A stretch of 6,555 nucleotides of DNA from Bacteroidales bacterium (lineage in GTDB: Bacteria > Bacteroidota > Bacteroidia > Bacteroidales > UBA932). A program made the position numbers and the translations under genes. The DNA is taken from positions 1-6,555 of the forward strand of contig JAGCCD010000187.1 in NCBI GenBank assembly GCA_017651785.1. Reading direction: 5' to 3'. The notes beneath the pieces were generated by a model, which worked only from the letters and a program-made list of their open reading frames with translations, was not told where the DNA came from and did no database searches. Below are positions 1 to 5,461 of the stretch, piece by piece (within the stretch, counting starts at the first letter, position 1; each line of letters opens with the position of its first letter).

Positions 1-716
1 TACAGGTACTTGGCATTGGTGTTGCGGCCGCCGGCGTGGGTCCAGTCAAGGTAATTCATCTGGATTTGCACGAAGTCCCAGTGGTATTTGGGGTGCTTTT
101 CCATCATGGCGTCGAAGCCAGGCTGCTGGCTGTGGATGGAAAAGCCAAGATAGCGTATGCGGCCGGCCTCGCGCTCCTTAAGCAGGAAGTCCAGGATGCC
201 GGTATCCTCGAACCTGGATTTGAAGTCGTCTGCGCTGCCTATTGAGTGGAGGAGGTAGTAGTCTATGTGGTCTGTCTTGAAGACCTTGAGTGAATTGCGG
301 TACATAAGCACCGAATTGTCGTAGCTGGCGTCGGAGAAGTTGGAGAGCTTGGTGGCAAGCAGCCAGCTCTCTCTGGGGTGCCTGTTGAGGGCCTCTGCAG
401 TTGCGCGCTCGGAGTCTCCGCGGAGATAGACGGGGGAGGTGTCGAAGTAGTTGACGCCGTTGGCCAGCGCCTTGTCTACCATGTCGTTAACCTTCTGCTG
501 GTCTATATGCTCAACGCCATTTTCATCCTTGGTCATGGGCCAGCGCATGCAGCCGTAACCCAGCACGCCTATGCCCGGGAAGTTCTGGAGCATGGTGCCG
601 TTAGTCTTGAGTTCGCGGGGCTCGGCTCCAACTGCCGGAGCTTTGGGCGCGCACGCGGCGAGTCCTGCAGCGGCGGCGGCAAGACCCGTGGTTCGTATGA
701 ATTGTCTTCTGTCCAT
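1..716 (-). CDS. Tat-exported aldo/keto reductase lipoprotein (partial, C-terminus off the left edge)
   Basis: About 238 N-terminal residues are visible; the frame runs open past position 1. The start is the ATG at 716-714, which gives MDRRQFIRTTG, a twin-arginine motif (R3-R4-Q-F-I), then an Ala-rich stretch and the lipobox LAAC with Cys22. Export by Tat and lipid anchoring on the outer face of the cytoplasmic membrane are inferred from this. The mature part is an aldo/keto reductase TIM barrel: GVLGYGCMRWP opens the barrel, and the catalytic tetrad is seen as Asp92 and Tyr97 (NYFDTSPVY), Lys123 (LLATK) and His157 (YLLHS). The late stretch WDFVQIQMNYLDW resembles the COG1453 branch, whose members often carry a C-terminal 4Fe-4S domain; that region is outside the window. 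The gene starts 3 nt after the stop of the polyferredoxin at 720 and has no promoter of its own, so cotranscription is likely. Substrate and electron donor are unknown. Family assignment is firm; the exact role is not. Confidence 0.9.
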   Translation of the reverse strand, partial: MDRRQFIRTTGLAAAAAGLAACAPKAPAVGAEPRELKTNGTMLQNFPGIGVLGYGCMRWPMTKDENGVEHIDQQKVNDMVDKALANGVNYFDTSPVYLRGDSERATAEALNRHPRESWLLATKLSNFSDASYDNSVLMYRNSLKVFKTDHIDYYLLHSIGSADDFKSRFEDTGILDFLLKEREAGRIRYLGFSIHSQQPGFDAMMEKHPKYHWDFVQIQMNYLDWTHAGGRNTNAKYL

Positions 717-719
717 GGC

Positions 720-2171
720 TTACTTGGAAATATGGGATTGGAGGCCTTTTACTGAAATTGCGCTCTCGGGCCTTACGGGGCAGAGATACTCGCAGTTGCC
801 GCAGCCGATGCACTGCTCTTCGGCCACTACGGGGCGGCGGGTGCCGTCAGTCTCTATCATGCTGATTGCGCCGGTAGGGCAGTGGCGTGCGCAGTTGCCG
901 CAAGACTCTTCTCCGGAGGCGGCAAGACAGATGTACGGATTTACGACGGCAGTACCTATGCGTATAAGGGTTTTGGCGTCGCGGTCTACCTTCACAATGG
1001 CGCCGGAAGGGCAAACATCAGAGCAGGCCGTGCACTCGGGGCGGCAGAAGCCTTTCTCGTACCCCATCTGGGGCTGAAGGAAGTGCTCGAGGTCCGTAGA
1101 AGGGCGAAGCACGCCGTTGGGGCAGTTCTGCACGCATAGCTGGCACGCGGTGCACTTGTCGTAGAAGTTGTCTACGCTGCCGGCTCCGGGCGGAACAAGG
1201 CGCGGGTTGCGCTCCCTGGCGGTTTTGGGCTCGACGTGGGCGAGTCCGCCGTCTACCTTCATATTCTGCGCGCTCGCGGCGATGCCGGTTCCTATAAGCA
1301 GTGCCCCGGTAGCAATGAATGTCCTCCGGCCGTCCGAGATTTCCCCGCTCCGCTTCGCTCCGGTCGAAATGACAGACGATGTGTCATTTCGAGCTTGCCG
1401 AGAAATCTCTTTCACCCGCCCGAAGGAGATAGCTCCCTTCTTGCACGTGCCTATGCAGTCGAAGCAGTCTACGCATCTGGAGTAGTCTATCTTGAGCGTG
1501 CCCTCCTCTATGCACGATGCCTTGCAGGCGTGGGAGCAGGCTCCGCATTTTACGCACTTGTCTTCATCGACCCTCACTCCGAAGATCTGGAACCTGCTCA
1601 CGCAGCCCAGTACTGTGCCCACGGGGCAGATGGTATTGCACCAGGCGCGCCCCCAGATCCAGGCGCAGAGGAAGATGACGACAAACGTTACTGCCGCCGC
1701 AATGAGCAGCGGGGCGGGGCCGGGGCCGATGACGCTCTTTACCATTCTGCCGTATGCGCTGTATGGGCCGATTAGAGCCACCACGATCTGCAGGTCTGTG
1801 ATGATGCAGGCAATGACCGCTGCGGCGACCGGATAGCGCACCCAGCGGCGTTCCTTGTTGAATTTAAAGCGCTTGCGAAGTGCCTTGAAAGGCTTTGAGA
1901 GGGTGCGGCGGAGCCAGATTACAAGGTCCTGGAATACGCCCAGGGGGCATATGACCGAGCAATAGATGCGTCCGACGAGCAAGGCGACGAGCAGGATGCC
2001 CAGCACCACTGCGACGTTACCCAGGGTAAAGCTGCCTATCAGGCGCAGCGTAGAGGGCAAGAACTGCAGTTTAGCCAGCCAGCCCCACCAGTCTCTGCCG
2101 ATTCCGGCAAACAGCAGCGTGACCGCTATGAACACGACTGCGGCTAGGATGATTCTGATTTTGCGTAGCAT
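720..2171 (-). CDS. Membrane polyferredoxin, NapH-like domain fused to NapG-like 4Fe-4S domain
   Basis: The 483-residue protein is a likely membrane electron-transfer iron-sulfur protein. Residues 1-190 form a NapH/CcoG-like membrane part with hydrophobic segments near 5-24, 48-67, 113-134 and 155-173, and two CxxxCP motifs (C71/C75 in YCSVICP, C178/C182 in WCNTICP). Two ferredoxin-type clusters follow: C206/C209/C212/C216 and C233/C236/C239/C243. Residues 255-279 are encoded by a palindromic repeat (listed separately). Next is GRRTFIATG (280s) with a short hydrophobic run ending ASAQ near 302, which resembles an internal Tat signal. The C-terminal part carries NapG-like clusters: C340/343/346/350, C376/380/383/387, C424/427/431 with C415 as possible partner, and C454/457/460/464. 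From memory, Bacteroides species carry close homologues with the same fused architecture. Redox partners are unknown; quinol oxidation with electron delivery to the neighbouring reductase is an inference. The ATG at 2171 sits only 5 nt after a -7 promoter box. Confidence 0.9.
   Translation of the reverse strand: MLRKIRIILAAVVFIAVTLLFAGIGRDWWGWLAKLQFLPSTLRLIGSFTLGNVAVVLGILLVALLVGRIYCSVICPLGVFQDLVIWLRRTLSKPFKALRKRFKFNKERRWVRYPVAAAVIACIITDLQIVVALIGPYSAYGRMVKSVIGPGPAPLLIAAAVTFVVIFLCAWIWGRAWCNTICPVGTVLGCVSRFQIFGVRVDEDKCVKCGACSHACKASCIEEGTLKIDYSRCVDCFDCIGTCKKGAISFGRVKEISRQARNDTSSVISTGAKRSGEISDGRRTFIATGALLIGTGIAASAQNMKVDGGLAHVEPKTARERNPRLVPPGAGSVDNFYDKCTACQLCVQNCPNGVLRPSTDLEHFLQPQMGYEKGFCRPECTACSDVCPSGAIVKVDRDAKTLIRIGTAVVNPYICLAASGEESCGNCARHCPTGAISMIETDGTRRPVVAEEQCIGCGNCEYLCPVRPESAISVKGLQSHISK
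1335..1409 (-). repeat. In-frame palindromic repeat inside the polyferredoxin gene
   Basis: The outer arms are GAGATTT (1336-1342) and AAATCTC (1403-1409). The inner arms TCGAAATGACA (1364-1374) and TGTCATTTCGA (1382-1392) are perfect complements separated by 7 nt. The unit is about 74-75 nt, or 25 codons, and is read as EISRQARND-TSS-VISTGAKRSGEIS (residues 255-279), so the reading frame is kept. The two ends of the peptide share the E-I-S motif. From memory, very similar palindromes (GTCATTTCGA...GAGATTTC) and their translations occur many times in Bacteroidota genomes, usually between genes; this was not checked here. It falls in the linker between two iron-sulfur modules, where an insertion should be tolerated. 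Confidence 0.8.
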
Positions 2172-2176
2172 ATTCG

Positions 2177-2184
2177 CAAAGATA
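2177..2184 (-). promoter_or_regulatory. Putative -7 box for the polyferredoxin / reductase unit
   Basis: On the minus strand the sequence reads TATCTTTG, an exact match to the Bacteroidota -7 consensus TAnnTTTG. It is followed by CGAAT and then the ATG of the polyferredoxin at 2171. No convincing TTTG -33 element is seen at the usual distance. Transcription from here would start at or within a few bases of the start codon, giving a leaderless or nearly leaderless mRNA. Confidence 0.5.
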
Positions 2185-2196
2185 AAAAATAATTGT

Positions 2197-2204
2197 TATC
2201 TTTG
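2197..2204 (+). promoter_or_regulatory. Putative -7 box for the greA operon
   Basis: TATCTTTG matches TAnnTTTG exactly. A weak -33 candidate, TTCG (2173-2176), lies 20 nt upstream. The expected start point is near 2210, leaving a leader of about 55-60 nt that contains the hairpin at 2221-2250. The box is the mirror image of the one serving the opposite strand. Confidence 0.55.
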
Positions 2205-2220
2205 CAGGGAAATCAAGAGA

Positions 2221-2250
2221 GAGTTCTGTCAAATGGCAGGACTCATTTTT
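2221..2250 (+). terminator. Terminator-like hairpin in the greA leader (possible attenuator)
   Basis: GAGTTCTGTC (2221-2230) pairs with GGCAGGACTC (2235-2244) over 10 bp, with two G-U wobbles and an AAAT tetraloop. It is followed directly by ATTTTT (2245-2250). This is the form of an intrinsic terminator on the plus strand; on the minus strand no T-run follows. It lies after the greA promoter box and 17 nt before the greA ATG, so readthrough would be needed for greA expression. The U-run is short and interrupted, so efficiency may be partial. Confidence 0.5.
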
Positions 2251-2267
2251 AGTCACTATAACTACTT

Positions 2268-2738
2268 ATGCCAGAAGTACACTACATGAGCCAGGAAGGG
2301 CTCGACAAGCTTAAGAAGGATCTTGCAGAGGCGCTTGCCCAGCGTCCCGTTATTTCGGCTGCCATAGCCGAGGCGCGCGAGAAGGGCGACCTGTCGGAAA
2401 ACGCGGAGTACGAATCCGCCCGCGAGGCGCAGGGCCTGCTGGAACTCAAGATCTCAAATCTCCAGAACACTATCGCTAACGCCAAGGTAATCGACTCGTC
2501 ACAGCTCAGCGCAGACAAGGTCCAGATGCTCACCACCGTAAAGGTCAAGAACCTCACGGCCGGAGCAGAGATGACATTCACCATAGTGGGACAGAATGAG
2601 GCGGATTTCTCAAAGGGCAGGCTCGCTGCCACAACCCCTATCGCACGCGCCCTCATGGGCCACTCAAAAGGAGAGACCGTAGAGGCAAATGTCCCTTCGG
2701 GCGTACTTAAATTCAAGATTCTCGACATTTCGCTATGA
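2268..2738 (+). CDS. greA: Transcription elongation factor GreA
   Basis: The 156-residue protein has the usual GreA length (about 158). GreA binds the secondary channel of RNA polymerase and stimulates cleavage of backtracked transcripts. The N-terminal part (about 1-75) is the expected helical hairpin, with the tip motif EKGDLSENAEYESAREAQ; Asp41 and Glu44 correspond to the catalytic acidic pair of E. coli GreA. The C-terminal part (about 80-156) is the FKBP-like domain, with the characteristic stretch TPIARALMGHSKGETVEANVPSG. The ATG at 2268 is preferred because the acidic residues then fall at their usual numbers; the internal ATG at 2286 would shorten the first helix. The gene overlaps the HIT gene by 4 nt (ATGA), indicating translational coupling. 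The leader holds a terminator-like hairpin. Confidence 0.97.
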   Translation: MPEVHYMSQEGLDKLKKDLAEALAQRPVISAAIAEAREKGDLSENAEYESAREAQGLLELKISNLQNTIANAKVIDSSQLSADKVQMLTTVKVKNLTAGAEMTFTIVGQNEADFSKGRLAATTPIARALMGHSKGETVEANVPSGVLKFKILDISL

Positions 2739-3136
2739 CAATCTTCACTCGCATAGCCAAAGGTGAAATTCCTTCGTACAAAGTGGCGGAGGACGAGCGC
2801 TTCTACGCGTTCCTGGACATCAACCCCCTTGCACCCGGTCACACCCTGGTCATCCCCAAGGATGTGGAAGACGACTATATCTTCCATCTCGACGAAGAAA
2901 CCTACGCCGGTCTCTGGGCCTTCGCCCGCAAAGTGGCCGTTGCCCTCAAGGCCGCCGTACCTTGCCAGAGGGTGGGAGTTGCCGTGCTTGGAATGGAGGT
3001 GCCCCATACGCACATCCATCTCGTACCCCTTCAGACAGAGGGAGACATGGATTTCCGTAAAACCCGTCCCGAGGTAACTCCGGAGCAGCACAAGGCCATT
3101 GCCGCCGCCATACTTAAGGAGTATGAGAAGCTTTAG
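2735..3136 (+). CDS. HIT-family (HinT-like) nucleotide-binding hydrolase
   Basis: The 133-residue protein begins with MTIFTRIAKGEIPSYKVAED, the common opening of bacterial HinT proteins. It continues with AFLDINPLAPGHTLVIPK (residues 25-42) and ends its core with the histidine triad VPHTHIHLVPL, where His91, His93 and His95 form the HxHxH site. HIT enzymes of this branch cleave nucleoside phosphoramidates or related AMP conjugates; the physiological substrate is usually unknown, so no gene symbol is given. It starts within the stop of greA and its 3' end overlaps the lipoprotein gene by 14 nt, so it is the middle gene of a tightly packed operon. From memory, greA followed by a HIT gene is a recurring pair in Bacteroidota. 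Confidence 0.95.
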   Translation: MTIFTRIAKGEIPSYKVAEDERFYAFLDINPLAPGHTLVIPKDVEDDYIFHLDEETYAGLWAFARKVAVALKAAVPCQRVGVAVLGMEVPHTHIHLVPLQTEGDMDFRKTRPEVTPEQHKAIAAAILKEYEKL

Positions 3137-4211
3137 CATCGCCCTCGCCGCCGCCCTGGCGCTCGTCGCCTGCACTCAGGGCGCCCGCATAGACTGTACG
3201 GTATCAGACGCTCCCGGCAGCCAGCTGATGGTCCGCCAGCTTGACCTCAATACCTACAAGCTCATAGATTCCGTGCGTACAGACGCATCGGGCCGTATGC
3301 GCTGCACGGTTCCCGTAAAGGAAGGGGAGCCCGAGTTCGTATACATTTTCTACAAAGACACCCGCATCGCCTCCCTCCTGCTTCAGAAAGGAGACAATGT
3401 GAAGGTCGTAACGGATACGCTCGGTCATGCTTCCGTTTCCGGATCCCCCGAGTCCGAGGCCCTTGCGTCCGTGGAGGCTTCCGCAGCTGCGTTCGGTGCC
3501 GCGATGGCCGCCGCGTCAGACCCTTCAGAGCTTGCCCAGACGTATATTTCCCACTATCGCGAGTGTGTAAAGTACGTTATGGAGCACTCTCACTCGCTTA
3601 CGGTGGTCCCCGTGCTTTTTGAACAGCTGGATGCCGCCACGCCCGTATTCAGCCAGTATACAGACGCCATCCTGTTCCGTCAGACGGCAGACAGCCTGGA
3701 GGCCGTATACCCCAATTCCCGCTACGTCAAGGCTCTCCAGAAAGAGGCTTCCCGCCGCGAGGACGCCCTCACTATGAAGAATATGATAGAGGGCGCCGAG
3801 AGCATGGGCTTCCCCGACCTTGAGCTCTCTGACGTTACCGGAATCAAGATGCGTCTTTCGCAGGTAGAGTCAAAGGCCGTTCTGCTGCATTTCTGGGATT
3901 CCTCAGACGCAGACGCCAAGATGTTCAACCTTGACGTACTTTTGCCCGTATGGGAAAAGTGGCACGACAAGGGTCTTGAAGTCTATGCCGTTGACGTAAA
4001 TCCCGACAAGTCGGGCTGGGCGTCGGTGGTAAAGGCCCAGAAGCTCCCCTGGATTAACGTAAACGACGGCCTTGGCGCCGTGCAGGCCGTCAATCTGTAC
4101 AAGGTGCAGGAGGTCCCCACGTCTTTCCTTCTGGTAGACGGAAACCTCAGTTCCGCTTATATCAACGGTAAAACCGCCCTTGAGAGCGAACTTGGAAAAG
4201 TGCTAAAATAG
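3123..4211 (+). CDS. Thioredoxin-fold (TlpA-like) lipoprotein lacking the CxxC site
   Basis: From the ATG at 3123 the protein has 362 residues and starts MRSFSIALAAALALVACTQ, a lipoprotein signal with lipobox LVAC and Cys17. A TTG at 3099 in the same frame would add eight residues ahead of the signal and is less likely. Residues about 22-110 resemble the beta-rich N-terminal domain (DUF4369-like) of Bacteroidota TlpA proteins, followed by a helical stretch to about 230. The C-terminal domain (about 232-362) is thioredoxin-like: LLHFWDSSDADAK (F257-K266) aligns with FWAxWCxxCK, but Asp262 and Ala265 replace both cysteines. The cis-proline loop EVPTSF (Pro332) is kept. Disulfide chemistry is therefore not expected; a binding or structural role in the cell envelope is inferred. 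It overlaps the HIT gene by 14 nt and the convergent tsaB by 9 nt. Confidence 0.88.
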   Translation: MRSFSIALAAALALVACTQGARIDCTVSDAPGSQLMVRQLDLNTYKLIDSVRTDASGRMRCTVPVKEGEPEFVYIFYKDTRIASLLLQKGDNVKVVTDTLGHASVSGSPESEALASVEASAAAFGAAMAAASDPSELAQTYISHYRECVKYVMEHSHSLTVVPVLFEQLDAATPVFSQYTDAILFRQTADSLEAVYPNSRYVKALQKEASRREDALTMKNMIEGAESMGFPDLELSDVTGIKMRLSQVESKAVLLHFWDSSDADAKMFNLDVLLPVWEKWHDKGLEVYAVDVNPDKSGWASVVKAQKLPWINVNDGLGAVQAVNLYKVQEVPTSFLLVDGNLSSAYINGKTALESELGKVLK

Positions 4212-4892
4212 CTTTTTGCCCACTGTGGCAACGAAATCTTTAAGGTAGAACGGCTCAAAATAGGCCGTATCCCTCCAGGAGCCCGCAGCGAATTCCCGCA
4301 GTGCGGGCTCTTTCATTGCATCTGCCCTGGGGCATTCCTGGCGGAACTCCGCATTAGGGGAATCTATGACTTCACGGCATTTCAGCACGCCGTCTCCTAT
4401 GAAAAGAACCGGGCCCTCTGCGAGGAGAGAGCTGTATGCCCCGGACTCGACAACAAGAGGCTCCACCTCGTTAAGGCGCTGACCTTGAGCTGTATACGTA
4501 GCGGTGTATACCTCCATGCGGCGGGCGTCTATCATAGGGACGATGTATTTGCAACCCTCTGGCAGGCCCTCCTGGATGGCCTGCGCTACAAGGACGTCAA
4601 GCGTGCCTACCGCAAGGAGCGGAATTCCCGCTCCGAAGCAGAGGCCTTTGGCGGTTGAGGACCCCACGCGCAGGCCGGTGTATGAACCGGGGCCCATGCT
4701 CAGGCACACCGCGTTGCAGTCCTGCACCTTCAGCCCCCTCTCTTCCAGAATCTGCTGCACGAAAGGGGCTGTCATTGAAGCGTGTGCCCGGGGGGTGTCG
4801 CTAAAGCGTCTGGCGGTTATTTCGTTTCCCTCAAGAAGCGCGGTTGAGCAGAGGGAAGTGGAGGTCTCTATGAGGATTATACGCTCATCCAT
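4203..4892 (-). CDS. tsaB: tRNA threonylcarbamoyladenosine biosynthesis protein TsaB
   Basis: The 229-residue protein matches the size of E. coli TsaB (about 231). TsaB works with TsaD and TsaE to transfer the threonylcarbamoyl group to A37 of ANN-decoding tRNAs, acting as a scaffold in the cytoplasm. The N-terminus ILIETSTSLCSTALLEG (5-22) is the first strand pair of the ASKHA/actin-like fold. The family signature GPGSYTGLRVG lies at residues 67-77, followed by AKGLCFGAGIPLLAVGTLD. The C-terminal third ends in FEPFYLKDFVAT, typical of the family. The ATG at 4892 lies inside the upstream cvpA-family gene (16-nt overlap), so the two are probably one operon from the promoter near 5432. Its 3' end overlaps the lipoprotein gene. 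Confidence 0.95.
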   Translation of the reverse strand: MDERIILIETSTSLCSTALLEGNEITARRFSDTPRAHASMTAPFVQQILEERGLKVQDCNAVCLSMGPGSYTGLRVGSSTAKGLCFGAGIPLLAVGTLDVLVAQAIQEGLPEGCKYIVPMIDARRMEVYTATYTAQGQRLNEVEPLVVESGAYSSLLAEGPVLFIGDGVLKCREVIDSPNAEFRQECPRADAMKEPALREFAAGSWRDTAYFEPFYLKDFVATVGKKLF

Positions 4893-5380
4893 TGCGAGAA
4901 GAACAGTTTGAGCTGCGGAAGGATTGCTGAGCTGAAGTCCCTCAGGACGGGATATATCTTGTAGCCGCTCAGTTTCTCAGGATCTACCAGATTCCAGCTC
5001 TCGTTCAGGCCCTCGAACGCGGAAATGAGAAGGCCAAGGACCAGCGCCGTGGTGAAAATGGCGAACACTGCGCCCAGAAGGCGGTTGAGCCAGCCGAGGG
5101 TGGCAATCTTGAAAAGTTTTGTGATGAGATGCCCCACCAGCGCCATTACAAGGGCGCAGGCCAGGAATATCACAATGAAGCAGATAATATAGGTAACCTT
5201 CTCCTCGCTGCCGAACTGAAGCATGGCCACCTGGGTGAGATCGGGGGCGAAACGCCCGGCCACTATGGCTCCCACAAACACGGAAACCAGTGAAACGATT
5301 TGAGTTACAAGCCCTTTTGCAGCCCCGTGGATTATGCCGGGGATGAAGAGCGCGAGCAATATAATGTCAAGTACCTGCAT
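4877..5380 (-). CDS. CvpA family membrane protein
   Basis: The 167-residue protein has the CvpA (colicin V production) family plan: a start of the form MxxLDIILLALFIPGIIHGAAKG, with Asp5 and the GxxKG turn. About four hydrophobic segments follow, near residues 3-19, 24-44, 63-87 and 100-123, with WLNRLLGAVFAIFTTALVLGLL as the most conserved stretch. It is predicted to sit in the cytoplasmic membrane. The molecular role of the family is not well defined; the name comes from its need in colicin V export in E. coli. It is the first gene of a minus-strand unit with tsaB (16-nt overlap), and its start lies 69 nt from the divergent ileS. Confidence 0.9.
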   Translation of the reverse strand: MQVLDIILLALFIPGIIHGAAKGLVTQIVSLVSVFVGAIVAGRFAPDLTQVAMLQFGSEEKVTYIICFIVIFLACALVMALVGHLITKLFKIATLGWLNRLLGAVFAIFTTALVLGLLISAFEGLNESWNLVDPEKLSGYKIYPVLRDFSSAILPQLKLFFSQWMSV

Positions 5381-5410
5381 TGCTAAAAAGCCACGAATTT
5401 ATTATATTTG
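5380..5410 (+). promoter_or_regulatory. Putative ileS promoter
   Basis: TATATTTG (5403-5410) fits the -7 consensus TAnnTTTG, and TTG (5380-5382) lies 20 nt upstream as a -33 candidate, overlapping the start codon of the cvpA-family gene. The expected transcript starts near 5416. That leaves about 34 nt of leader with the A-rich run GGAAAAAAT just before the ATG, as is usual for Bacteroidota genes. Confidence 0.55.
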
Positions 5411-5431
5411 CAAGTTCATTTGCGCATGGTG

Positions 5432-5461
5432 CAAAAGTAAGGAAAAAATATGACATTCAAA
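5432..5461 (-). promoter_or_regulatory. Putative promoter for the cvpA-family gene and tsaB
   Basis: On the minus strand TACTTTTG (complement of 5432-5439) fits TAnnTTTG, and TTTG (complement of 5458-5461) lies 18 nt upstream as a -33 candidate. The upstream element is inside the first codons of ileS, so the two divergent promoters overlap. Expected leader length is about 45 nt. Confidence 0.4.

Larger units (their letters stand above)
2176..2205. repeat. Perfect 10-bp inverted repeat formed by the two divergent -7 boxes
   Basis: GCAAAGATAA (2176-2185) and TTATCTTTGC (2196-2205) are exact reverse complements separated by 10 nt of AT-rich sequence. Each arm contains one TATCTTTG promoter box pointing away from the other. 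The symmetry may simply reflect two promoters facing apart, or the site may also bind a dimeric regulator. Confidence 0.7.

Noticed and set aside
1335..1409. The palindrome as a transcription terminator or a CRISPR repeat
   Set aside because: It is within an open coding frame, has no T-run after the stem, and occurs once in the window with no spacer array.
571..1775. Long plus-strand open frames opposite the polyferredoxin and reductase genes (e.g. 571-1077, 1236-1775)
   Set aside because: They lie antisense to clearly conserved iron-sulfur and reductase coding sequence, have low-complexity Ala/Gly/Arg-rich products with no recognisable domain, and arise from the GC-rich codon use of the real genes.
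3116..3121. AAGGAG before the lipoprotein ATG as a Shine-Dalgarno site
   Set aside because: Only one base separates it from the ATG at 3123, too close for normal use; it is part of the HIT coding sequence and Bacteroidota rarely rely on such sites.
3099..3122. TTG at 3099 as the start of the lipoprotein gene
   Set aside because: It would put MPPPYLRS ahead of the signal peptide; the ATG at 3123 gives a standard lipoprotein signal directly.
2282..3175. A 297-codon minus-strand open frame covering greA and the HIT gene
   Set aside because: It is antisense to two genes with intact catalytic motifs; its product is Ser/Ala-rich and matches no family I know.
5381..5449. A T-box or other riboswitch controlling ileS
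   Set aside because: The region is only 69 nt, lacks a T-box sequence or specifier loop, and T-box leaders are not typical of Bacteroidota.
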